NCBI RefSeq assembly: GCF_900113255.1
Contig: NZ_FOOR01000017.1
Coordinates: forward strand, 1-64,000
Reading direction: 5' to 3'
Source: Novosphingobium sp. CF614
GTDB taxonomy: Bacteria; Pseudomonadota; Alphaproteobacteria; Sphingomonadales; Sphingomonadaceae
DNA length: 64,000 nucleotides
Under the pieces are notes generated by a model. The model made no database searches. It was not told the DNA's origin and worked only from the letters and a program-made list of their open reading frames with translations. This document shows positions 57,236-64,000 of the stretch, piece by piece (position 1 is the stretch's first letter; each line of letters begins with the position of its first letter). The position numbers and the translations under genes are program-made.

Positions 57236-57904
57236 ATGAAGAAGATCCTTGTAAGCCTCGCCGCCGGCGGCGTGATTGCGGCGGCTCCGGCCATGGCGCA
57301 AGATGTCGCACCGGCAGAGCCCTTCAAGGGGTTCCACGTCGAGGCCCTTGCCGGCTACGACGTCACCAAGGCCGGCAGCAGCGTCGACGATGACGCCAAT
57401 GTCGACAACGACCAGTCCATCGACGGCCTGCTCTATGGCGTCGGCGCGGGTTATGACTTCAAGTTCGGCAAGCTCGTGGCCGGTCCCGAGGCGGAAGTGA
57501 CCTGGTCGACCGCCAAGACCGAATTCGACAACGGCGACTTCGAAGGCTTCGGCGTCGGCAACGTCAAGACCAACCGCGACCTCTACCTGGGCGCGCGCGT
57601 GGGCTATGCCTTCACGCCCAAGACCATGGTCTATGCCAAGGGCGGCTACACCAACGCCAAGTTCGATGTGCGCAACGGCAACGGCACGGTGGAGATGAAC
57701 GACGATATCGATGCCGACGGCTGGCGGATCGGCGCGGGCGTGGAGCAGGCGATCAGCAACAACGTCTTCGCCAAGCTGGAGTACCGCTATTCGAACTACG
57801 AGAAGGGCGAACTGGACTATACCGGCGACATTCCCGACGGCCAGCGCTTCGACCTCGACCTGGATCGACATCAGGTGGTGGCCGGCGTCGGCGTGCGATT
57901 CTGA
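57236..57904 (+). CDS. Outer-membrane beta-barrel protein (Omp25/OmpA-like porin family)
   Basis: 222 residues. The signal peptide (MKKILVSLAAGGVIAAAPAMAQ) is followed by an eight-stranded barrel pattern (FHVEALAGYDVTK, GVGAGYDFKFGKLVAGPEAEVTWS, LYLGARVGYAFTPKTMVYAKGGYTNAKF, EQAISNNVFAKLEYRYSNY) ending in the barrel-type VVAGVGVRF with terminal Phe. The mature part is acidic and rich in Asp/Asn. It has its own promoter region (57000-57235) and a terminator at 57921. Confidence 0.9.
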   Translation: MKKILVSLAAGGVIAAAPAMAQDVAPAEPFKGFHVEALAGYDVTKAGSSVDDDANVDNDQSIDGLLYGVGAGYDFKFGKLVAGPEAEVTWSTAKTEFDNGDFEGFGVGNVKTNRDLYLGARVGYAFTPKTMVYAKGGYTNAKFDVRNGNGTVEMNDDIDADGWRIGAGVEQAISNNVFAKLEYRYSNYEKGELDYTGDIPDGQRFDLDLDRHQVVAGVGVRF

Positions 57905-57920
57905 TCGGATCGCGATCGGG

Positions 57921-57953
57921 AAGGGGGCGGGAGCGCGGGGCTCCCGCCCTTTC
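57921..57953 (+). terminator. Terminator after the outer-membrane protein gene
   Basis: AAGGGGGCGGGAGC and GCTCCCGCCCTTT form a long stem with a short GCGGG loop, starting 16 bp past the stop. The T-tail is short. Confidence 0.7.
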
Positions 57954-58054
57954 CGGTGGATGAAGCTGAGCCTCTCGAAACAAGACTCATCTCTCCCCTC
58001 ATCTCGCCCTCGTCGCTCGCGAGGCGGGCAAGAGCAACACAAGGGCAACAGAGG

Positions 58055-58558
58055 TCAGCGCAGGCGGGCGCAGCCGATCAACGCGGCGTCCATCGCCGAG
58101 GCGGCCCCGGCCAGCGGCCAGGTGTTGGAAAAGCGTCCACCCCTGGCGCCTTGGCCGCTCACCGTCATGCGGGGGGCGGCGCGCATCGCGGCGATGATCG
58201 CGGCATTGTCCCGCTCGTCGCGCGGCCAGGCATCGCCGCCGCCGCCGATCAGCTCGAAGCGCCCGTCGCCGATGCCCAGCGTGATCCGCGCGCCTTGCGC
58301 CATCTGGCGCGAAAGCCGGAAATGGACCTGGTTGCGCGCGCCGCGCCGCGGCCAGGTGCCGACGGCGACGAACGGCTGGTAGTCGCGCCACTGGGTGCCG
58401 GGCTCGGCCATGGCGATGGCATAGCAGCGCGGCACCACGGGATCGCGGAACGCCCCCCAGATGCCGAACAGGCCGAGGCTCTCGCGGGCCTGTGCGGGCT
58501 GCACCGGAGCGACCGCCAGAAGCGCGGGCAGGATGGCAAGGTATCGGATACGCGGCAT
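58055..58558 (-). CDS. Secreted hypothetical protein
   Basis: 167 residues from ATG 58558 (an earlier ATG is 9 bp upstream). A signal peptide (MPRIRYLAILPALLAVAPVQPAQA) precedes a domain with FGIWGAFRDPVVPRCYAIA and TLGIGDGRFELIGGGGDAWPRD, and a late ALIGCARL. Two cysteines in the mature protein could form a disulfide. The layout is reminiscent of IalB-type small secreted proteins, but the match is not secure. It is convergent with the outer-membrane protein gene. Confidence 0.7.
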   Translation of the reverse strand: MPRIRYLAILPALLAVAPVQPAQARESLGLFGIWGAFRDPVVPRCYAIAMAEPGTQWRDYQPFVAVGTWPRRGARNQVHFRLSRQMAQGARITLGIGDGRFELIGGGGDAWPRDERDNAAIIAAMRAAPRMTVSGQGARGGRFSNTWPLAGAASAMDAALIGCARLR

Positions 58559-58594
58559 CGCCCGCATCTATAGGCGGTCCGATGCGCGGAGGGA

Positions 58595-58664
58595 AAGGCC
58601 CGCTCGTCCTGAGCCCGTCGCCGCGACGGCGGCCCCTTCGACGGGCTCAGGACGAGCGGGCCTT
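58595..58664. repeat. Perfect 26-bp-arm inverted repeat of the CTGAGCCCGTCG family
   Basis: AAGGCCCGCTCGTCCTGAGC followed by CCGTCG (58595-58620) is perfectly complementary to 58639-58664, with an 18-nt loop. It is the cleanest copy of the dispersed repeat seen at 131-203 and 55.6 kb. It occupies the gap between the divergent secreted-protein and sthA genes; the remaining 133 bp (58665-58797) must carry the sthA promoter. Confidence 0.8.
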
Positions 58665-58797
58665 GATCTGGATTTCGTGCTGTGCGCCCTGGAAATCGTT
58701 GTTGCGTTGCGGCGCGGCAGGCAGCAAACTCGCTGGCGCTTGCGGAGGAGAGGAACGCGCGCGGCGGTGACGCCGGCACGGCTTCCGGGGGCATCGA

Positions 58798-60192
58798 GTG
58801 TTGGGGCGATACGAATTCATCGTGATCGGCAGCGGGCCGTCCGGTCGGCGCGCGGCGATCCAGGCTGCGAAACTGGGCAAGTCCGTCCTGGTGATAGAGG
58901 GGCGGATGAAGGTGGGCGGCGTGTCGGTGCATACCGGCACGATTCCGTCCAAGACCCTGCGCGAAACCGCGCTCAACCTTTCGGGCTGGCGCGAGCGCGG
59001 CTTCTATGGCCGTTCCTACCGGGTCAAGAAGGAAATCGGCAGCCATGACCTGTCGATGCGGCTGGGCAAGACGCTCACGCACGAGGTCGACGTGCTCGAG
59101 CATCAGTTCCTCCGCAACGGCGTCGCCACCATGGCCGGCTTCGCCCGCTTCGTCGATCCGCATCGCGTGATGGTCACTTCGCCCGACGGCAGCGAGATGG
59201 TGATCGAGGGCGAGCGCTTCCTGGTCGCGGTGGGAACCGTGCCGTTCCACCCCGGGAACGTCGACTTTTCCGATCCCGATATCCTGGACAGTGACGAGGT
59301 GGTGGAAATCCCCCGCCTGCCGCGCTCGCTCACCGTCGTCGGCGCGGGCGTGATCGGCATCGAGTATGCGACGATCTTTTCCGCGCTCGACGTCGCGGTG
59401 ACCGTGATCGAGCCGCGCGACAGCTTCCTCGATTTCATCGACCGCGAGATCATAGAGGAATTCGTCCATCAGCTGCGCGACCGGGGCGTCGCGTTCCGGC
59501 TCGGTTCGCCGGTGGAGAAAGTGGAGAAAGCCGGCGATGGCCGGGTGCTCACCACGCTGAAGGACGGGCGCACGGTGCGTACCGAAATGCTGCTCTACTG
59601 CGCCGGCCGCATGGGCGCGACCGCCGATCTCGGGCTCGAAACCTGCGGCCTTTCCACCGATGCGCGCGGGCGCCTGGCGATCGATCCCGAAACCTACCAG
59701 ACCGAAGTCGCGCACATCTATGCCGCCGGCGACGTGATCGGCTTTCCCAGCCTTGCCTCGACCTCGATGGAACAGGGCCGGATCGCCGCCTGCCATGCCT
59801 TCGGCCTGCCGCTGCCGCCGGCCCCCGCCTTTTTCCCTTACGGCATCTACGCCGTGCCCGAGATCTCCACCGTGGGCATGAGCGAACAGGAAGTGCGCGA
59901 CCGGAAGATCAACTACGAATGCGGCATCGCCCGCTTCCGCGAGACCTCGCGCGGGCATATCATGGGCCTGGAGCAGGGGCTGATGAAGATGATCTTCTCC
60001 AACAAGACCCGCCGCCTGCTGGGCGTCCACATCATCGGCGAAGGCGCGACCGAACTGATCCACATCGGCCAGGCGGTGCTCAACCTGAAGGGCACGATCG
60101 ACTACTTCATCGAGAACACCTTCAACTACCCGACCCTGGCCGAAGCCTACAAGATCGCCGCCCTGGACGCATGGAACAGGATGGCGCGCTGA
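58798..60192 (+). CDS. sthA: Soluble (Si-specific) pyridine nucleotide transhydrogenase
   Basis: FAD enzyme moving electrons between NADPH and NAD. 464 residues of the flavoprotein disulfide reductase fold, with FIVIGSGPSGRRAAIQAAKLGK, second nucleotide site VVGAGVIGIEYATIFSAL, IYAAGDVIGFPSLASTSMEQGR and dimerisation-domain VHIIGEGATELIHIGQAVL. The redox cysteine pair is missing (GGVSVHTGTIPSKTLRE has Ser where disulfide reductases have Cys), as in SthA proteins. The start is GTG after GGGGG. Confidence 0.92.
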   Translation: MLGRYEFIVIGSGPSGRRAAIQAAKLGKSVLVIEGRMKVGGVSVHTGTIPSKTLRETALNLSGWRERGFYGRSYRVKKEIGSHDLSMRLGKTLTHEVDVLEHQFLRNGVATMAGFARFVDPHRVMVTSPDGSEMVIEGERFLVAVGTVPFHPGNVDFSDPDILDSDEVVEIPRLPRSLTVVGAGVIGIEYATIFSALDVAVTVIEPRDSFLDFIDREIIEEFVHQLRDRGVAFRLGSPVEKVEKAGDGRVLTTLKDGRTVRTEMLLYCAGRMGATADLGLETCGLSTDARGRLAIDPETYQTEVAHIYAAGDVIGFPSLASTSMEQGRIAACHAFGLPLPPAPAFFPYGIYAVPEISTVGMSEQEVRDRKINYECGIARFRETSRGHIMGLEQGLMKMIFSNKTRRLLGVHIIGEGATELIHIGQAVLNLKGTIDYFIENTFNYPTLAEAYKIAALDAWNRMAR

Positions 60193-60206
60193 GGGCTGGG
60201 GGGGGA

Positions 60207-60347
60207 ATCCTCCCCGGTACGGGGAGGGGGACCATGCGCAGCATGGTGGAGGGGCCTCTCGCCCCGACGCACCGCCCGCGTGGCCACGCGAATCCCCTCC
60301 ACCACGCCGCTGCGCGTCGCGGTCCCCCTCCCCGTTCCGGGGAGGAT
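60207..60347. repeat. Long imperfect inverted repeat (CCTCCCCGTTCCGGGGAGG family)
   Basis: The left part (ATCCTCCCCGGTACGGGGAG, then GGGGACCATGCGCAGCATGGTGGAGGGG) and the right part (CCCCTCCACCACGCCGCTGC, then GGTCCCCCTCCCCGTTCCGGGGAGGAT) pair across about 140 bp. A shortened copy follows the TPR gene at 6472. It fills the gap between convergent sthA and greB and probably acts as a bidirectional transcript end. Confidence 0.75.
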
Positions 60348-60353
60348 CGGGCG

Positions 60354-60833
60354 TCAGGGATAGGCGATCGCGATCACTTCCCACTCCCGCTCGCCCGAGG
60401 GCAGGCGCACCGTGCGCAAGTCGCCGATCGCGGCGCCGCGCAGGGCGCGGGCGAGGGGGGCGCTCCAGCCGATGCGGCCGGCGCTCGCATCCTGTTCGTC
60501 GTCGCCGACCAGGGTGACGGCCAGCCGCTCGTCGTTCTCGTCGGCAAGCTCGACGGTGGCGCCGAAGAAGACCTTGCCGCGATCGGCCTGCCGCGCCGGA
60601 TCGACCACGCGCAGGTTCTTCATGCGCCGCGCGAGGTGGGCCAGCTCACGATCGATCTCGCGCATGCGCTTGCGGCCGTAGAGGTAGTCGCCGTTCTCGG
60701 AACGATCGCCATTGCCGGCCGCCCACGAGACGATTTCGACGATCTCCGGGCGCTCCTTGCCCAGCAGGTGGTCGTAGCGGGCGCGCAGCACGGCCATGCC
60801 GGCGGGAGTGATCGGGGGACCTGCGGGTTTCAT
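60354..60833 (-). CDS. greB: Transcription elongation factor GreB
   Basis: Rescues backtracked RNA polymerase by stimulating transcript cleavage. 159 residues. The N-terminal coiled coil (LRARYDHLLGKERPEIVEIVSWAAGNGDRSENGDYLYGRKRMREIDRELAHLARRM, with the acidic tip GDRSENGDY) is of GreB type (YGRKRMREID), and the C-terminal FKBP-like domain has FFGATVELADEN, GRIGWSAPLARALRGAAIGD and EWEVIAIAYP. Confidence 0.93.
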   Translation of the reverse strand: MKPAGPPITPAGMAVLRARYDHLLGKERPEIVEIVSWAAGNGDRSENGDYLYGRKRMREIDRELAHLARRMKNLRVVDPARQADRGKVFFGATVELADENDERLAVTLVGDDEQDASAGRIGWSAPLARALRGAAIGDLRTVRLPSGEREWEVIAIAYP

Positions 60834-60844
60834 GGCAGTTCGTT

Positions 60845-60949
60845 AGAGCATTTTGAAGTCGGGTGAAATCACCCGACGACTCGCAAAATGCCGAAAACAA
60901 ATAACAAATAGAGCGGAATCCGCCTCTGCCCGAGCGCATCCCGCTCTAG
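60845..60949. repeat. Two adjacent intergenic palindromes
   Basis: AGAGCATTTTGAAGTCGGGTG / CACCCGACGACTCGCAAAATGC (60845-60891) and TAGAGCGG / CCGCTCTA (60909-60948) form two consecutive hairpins between greB and the transglycosylase gene. Similar AGAGCATTTT... and AGAGCGG... palindromes are widespread between alphaproteobacterial genes. Confidence 0.6.
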
Positions 60950-61002
60950 AGCTTCGAGCCTGAAATGCGAACCCCCCGCTCGCTCCGGACGAAAGCGCCC
61001 CG

Positions 61003-62970
61003 TCAGCCCGGCGTGCGCTTGCCGGGCATCAGGCGGGAAAGCTTGTTCGGCCCGCTGTAGCCGGACTTGTCCGGGTACAGCGTTTCGTAGACCACGGCGT
61101 TTTCCAGCACGCGCTGGATGTAGTTCTTGGTCTCGTAGATCGGGATCCGCTCGATCCATTCGATCCAGTCGACCGCGCCGCTGCGCGGGTCGCCGTTGGC
61201 GTTCAGCCACTTGTTCACGTTGCCGGCACCCGCGTTGTAGGCGCCGACCGCGAGCGGGGTGGCGCCGCCGTAATAGTCCATCATGCGCCCGAAATAGCCG
61301 TCGCCCAGGCGGATGTTGTAGACCGCGTCGGTGGTGAGGGCCGAAACGTCGTAGCCGATGCCCATCTTGCCCGCCTGCTCGCGCGCGGTGCCGGGCATCA
61401 GCTGCATCAGCCCGCGCGCGCCGGCATGGCTCAGCGCGTTCTGGGCGAACTGGCTTTCCTGCCGCGTCAGGGCGTGGACCATGGTCCAGTCGGTGCCGGG
61501 CGGCGCGGGAATGAGCGGATAGGAAATCGCGCCGAATTCGCCGTAGCCATCGGCATGCGCTTCCTGGCCCAGGATCACGGCCAGGTCGCGGCGGCCGATT
61601 TCCCGGGCGAGATCGGCGACCAGGACATGATCGGCTTCGCTCCTGGCCTGGTCGCTGATCTGCCGGAAGAACTGGATGGTGGTGCGCCAGTCGCCGTCGC
61701 GGGCGACGTCGCGCACGGCATTGGTGATCGGCAGCGCCATGAACGCATCGCGCTCGGCCCTGGTCGGCACCGCGCGCGGCACCGTGTCCAGGCCGGGCAG
61801 GGGGCGGCCGAGGCGCTCCAGCGAGAGCTGGCCATAGAAATACTGGGGATACTGCGCGGCCATCTCGAAATAGCGGTTGGCGCCCATGGCGTCGCCCGCC
61901 TGGGCGAGCGCGCGGCCGGCCCAGTAGAAGCCCTTGGAGCGGGTGCCCGGCGTCTGCGCCGCCGCGCCGTAGCGATAGAACAGCGGCGCGGCGCGGCGCG
62001 GATCGCGCAGGTCCCACAGCGCCTTGGTGCCGCCCAGCCAGACCAGCGAAGTGTAATCGTCGCGCAGGCGATAGGAGAGCCGGCTGATGTCGGTGCCCGG
62101 CGCGAAGGCGTCGTCGATCGCGCTGGCGATCCTGACTGCGCTGTCGGCCCCGGCGCCGCGCGCGGCGGTGAGCAGTTCGCGCACCCATGGCCCCGGTTCG
62201 GGAACCGGCTCGCGCAGGGGCGGCCGGTTGGCCAGCATGTTGATCTCGCTCGGCAGGTTTCCCGATCGCCGTGCCTGGACCGCGCGGTTGTAGACATAGC
62301 CGGGGTCGCTCGCGATCTCGGGCGGCAGGACCATGCCCAGCGTACCCGGCGGGGAGCCCTGCAACAGCGCCAGCCGCTCCATGAACGCCGCGCGCCTGGC
62401 CGGCGAGACGAACGAGATCTGCCGCTCGGCCTGCGCGGTCTCGCCCTGCCAGAGCAGCCTGTTCATCCGCGCGTCGTGGTCGGCCGGGGTCAGCGCATCG
62501 CTGTAGAACGACAGCAGGGTCGCCTCGGCGTTCGGCGCCAGGCTGCCACCACGCCAGGCCGCGATCGCCTTGTCCCGCGCGTCGTAGCGCCGCACGGCGG
62601 TCAGCGCGGTGGCATAGCGTCCCGCCGCCTCGTTGCCGAGCGGGGGGAAGCGGTCGAAGAAGGCGATCACCGTCTGCGCATCGGGCGATTCGGTGAGCAG
62701 CGCCTTCTCCGCGAAGCCGCGAATCTTCTCTTCCTGCGGATAGCCGGGATAGGTCAGCAGGAAGCCGGCGTAAGCGGCGAAGCCCATGCGATCGTTGGCG
62801 ACGAGCAGCTTCCAGCGGTCGATCGACTGATGCACCGTCATGTCGTGCATCTGCATCGCCCGCGCCCGCGCGGCGTCCCACTCGCGGCCGTCCTGGCCCC
62901 AGGCCGGCGTCCCGATGGCGGCGAGCGGAACGGTCAGGAGCAGGGGAAGGATGCGCAACATACTGGACAT
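61003..62970 (-). CDS. slt: Soluble lytic murein transglycosylase
   Basis: Periplasmic enzyme cleaving peptidoglycan with 1,6-anhydro-muropeptide release. About 655 residues. A signal peptide (MLRILPLLLTVPLAAIGTPAWGQ) is followed by an alpha-superhelical ring domain (about 30-480) and the C-terminal lysozyme-like SLT domain with catalytic Glu in VHALTRQESQFAQ, GLMQLMPGTAREQ and AVGAYNAGAGNVNKWL. It ends with KLSRLMPGKR. ATG 62970 or 62961 is the start; earlier codons lie in the dapA promoter region. It is divergent from dapA. Confidence 0.93.
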   Translation of the reverse strand: MSSMLRILPLLLTVPLAAIGTPAWGQDGREWDAARARAMQMHDMTVHQSIDRWKLLVANDRMGFAAYAGFLLTYPGYPQEEKIRGFAEKALLTESPDAQTVIAFFDRFPPLGNEAAGRYATALTAVRRYDARDKAIAAWRGGSLAPNAEATLLSFYSDALTPADHDARMNRLLWQGETAQAERQISFVSPARRAAFMERLALLQGSPPGTLGMVLPPEIASDPGYVYNRAVQARRSGNLPSEINMLANRPPLREPVPEPGPWVRELLTAARGAGADSAVRIASAIDDAFAPGTDISRLSYRLRDDYTSLVWLGGTKALWDLRDPRRAAPLFYRYGAAAQTPGTRSKGFYWAGRALAQAGDAMGANRYFEMAAQYPQYFYGQLSLERLGRPLPGLDTVPRAVPTRAERDAFMALPITNAVRDVARDGDWRTTIQFFRQISDQARSEADHVLVADLAREIGRRDLAVILGQEAHADGYGEFGAISYPLIPAPPGTDWTMVHALTRQESQFAQNALSHAGARGLMQLMPGTAREQAGKMGIGYDVSALTTDAVYNIRLGDGYFGRMMDYYGGATPLAVGAYNAGAGNVNKWLNANGDPRSGAVDWIEWIERIPIYETKNYIQRVLENAVVYETLYPDKSGYSGPNKLSRLMPGKRTPG

Positions 62971-63071
62971 TTTGGAAAGAGGCTCCTTATCAGGCGCTGA
63001 ACGTGAAGGCCGACGCGGACGGGGGTGGTCCCCACCGGGCCGATAATTGAACGTCACCAGGGGTAAAGTCC

Positions 63072-63953
63072 ATGTTCTCGGGGTCCATTCCGGCGCTCGT
63101 CACACCGTTTCGCGATGGCGCCTTCGATGAGCAGGCGTTCCGTCGCCTCGTCGATTGGCAGATCGAATGCGGCTCCTCCGCGCTGGTCCCGTGCGGCACC
63201 ACGGGAGAGAATTCGACGCTTTCCAACGCCGAACACCACCGCGTGATCGAAGTTTGCATCGAACAGGCGGCGGGCCGGGTGCCCGTGATCGCCGGCTGCG
63301 GCAGCAACGATACGATGAACGCGCTTCTCCACATGAATTTTTCGAAGAAGTGCGGCGCCGCCGCCGCGCTGGTGGTGGCGCCTTATTACAACAAGCCGAG
63401 CCAGGAAGGGCTGCTTGCCCACTTCTCATACCTGGCCGAGCACAACGACCTGCCGATCGTGCTCTACAACGTGCCGGGCCGCACCGTATCGGACCTTCAG
63501 CCGGAGACCGTCTGCGAACTGGCGCGCCGCTATCCCGGCACCTTCATCGGCATCAAGGACGCGAGCGGCGATCTTTCCCGCGTGACCGACCACCGCATGG
63601 GGATCGGCAAGCAGTTCTGCCAGCTTTCGGGCGACGACGAACTGGCGCTGCCGTTCAACGCGGCGGGCGGCGTGGGCTGCATTTCGGTGACCGCCAATGT
63701 CGCGCCCAGGCTCTGCGCCGAATTCCAGGCCGCCTGCGCCGCCAATGACCTGACGCTGGCGCGCGAGCTCAACGACAAGCTCTATCCGCTGCACTACGCG
63801 ATGTTCGAGGACAGCTCGCCAGGCCCCTGCAAGTACGCGCTCGCGCAAGTCCATGACTGGATCGCCAACGAACTGCGCCTGCCGCTGGTGCCCTGCAACG
63901 AAACGGCGCGGCGGGCGGTGGACAAGGCCCTGGTTCACGCCGGGCTGCTGTGA
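63072..63953 (+). CDS. dapA: 4-hydroxy-tetrahydrodipicolinate synthase
   Basis: First committed step of lysine/meso-diaminopimelate synthesis, condensing pyruvate with aspartate semialdehyde. 293-residue TIM barrel with SGSIPALVTPFRDG, VPCGTTGENSTLSNAEHHRVIE, PYYNKPSQEGLLAHF, VLYNVPGRT (active-site Tyr) and FIGIKDASGD (Schiff-base Lys). It follows AGGGG. It is divergent from slt, and the window ends 47 bp after the stop with no further gene visible. Confidence 0.97.
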   Translation: MFSGSIPALVTPFRDGAFDEQAFRRLVDWQIECGSSALVPCGTTGENSTLSNAEHHRVIEVCIEQAAGRVPVIAGCGSNDTMNALLHMNFSKKCGAAAALVVAPYYNKPSQEGLLAHFSYLAEHNDLPIVLYNVPGRTVSDLQPETVCELARRYPGTFIGIKDASGDLSRVTDHRMGIGKQFCQLSGDDELALPFNAAGGVGCISVTANVAPRLCAEFQAACAANDLTLARELNDKLYPLHYAMFEDSSPGPCKYALAQVHDWIANELRLPLVPCNETARRAVDKALVHAGLL

Positions 63954-64000
63954 GGCGCCGCGCCCGAACCGTCGCAATCCGCGACTTTCTTTCCAGAGGC

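Noticed and set aside
58249..60384. Long minus-strand frame opposite sthA
   Set aside because: It is a shadow of sthA; the FAD and NAD motifs are on the plus strand.

Overview
The window is about 64 kb of GC-rich chromosome from an alphaproteobacterium, most likely a member of the Sphingomonadales (Novosphingobium/Sphingobium-like). The assignment rests on several features: a fused IspDF next to dusB(nifR3)-ntrB-ntrC-ntrY-ntrX, an Hfq with two Sm-like domains followed by hflX and mazG, a split-b-subunit F0 operon (atpI-B-E-F'-F), a class II-type AroA, and the short palindromic intergenic repeats common in sphingomonads. Nearly all genes are core housekeeping genes, and species cannot be decided by eye.

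Layout. 0-5 kb (minus): trmFO, a DUF952 gene coupled to gyrA, and gyrA. 5-10 kb: an exported TPR-like protein, beta carbonic anhydrase, lipA and a RatA/COQ10-like protein, then pncC, an exported hypothetical and ispDF. 11-19 kb: dusB and the two nitrogen two-component pairs NtrBC and NtrYX. 18.8-21.6 kb: tandem hfq, hflX, mazG. 21.7-23.2 kb: an NRDE protein and radC. 23.3-27.2 kb: ydbH-ynbE-ydbL, an envelope-bridging lipid-transport module. 27.5-30 kb: the F0 sector of ATP synthase. 30-36 kb (minus): gloB, rpsA, a GNAT, cmk, a yeast-Fcy1-like cytosine deaminase and aroA. 36.4-43.9 kb: a FYDLN-acid protein, tRNA-Ala(GGC), ffh, rpsP, rimM, then an inserted block (small membrane protein, LysR regulator, VapBC toxin-antitoxin, membrane protein), trmD, rplS and the HU gene. 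44-45.6 kb (minus): a lipoprotein and rlmB.

45.9-53.4 kb is an integrated element beside tRNA-Tyr(GTA). It carries a tyrosine integrase, a small excisionase-like protein, a primase-polymerase/D5-type helicase, several unknown genes, a divergent XRE regulator, and a minus-strand cargo set that includes a 47-residue lipoprotein-like ORF. GTGTGGGGG-type repeats lie at both ends and look like integrase arm sites. No capsid, tail or conjugation genes are visible, so it looks like a phage-satellite-like or plasmid-like integrative element.

53.5-64 kb: psd-pssA (phosphatidylethanolamine synthesis), rlmN, an outer-membrane beta-barrel protein, a secreted hypothetical, sthA, greB, a soluble lytic transglycosylase and dapA.

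The most noteworthy points are the satellite-like island with its arm-site repeats and unknown cargo, the double-domain Hfq, the toxin-antitoxin/LysR insertion that splits the rpsP-rimM-trmD-rplS operon and leaves trmD in an ATGA-overlap chain with the toxin, a small palindrome forming the 3' ends of lipA and dusB, and a paired AT-rich repeat in an otherwise empty intergenic stretch at 8.85 kb.
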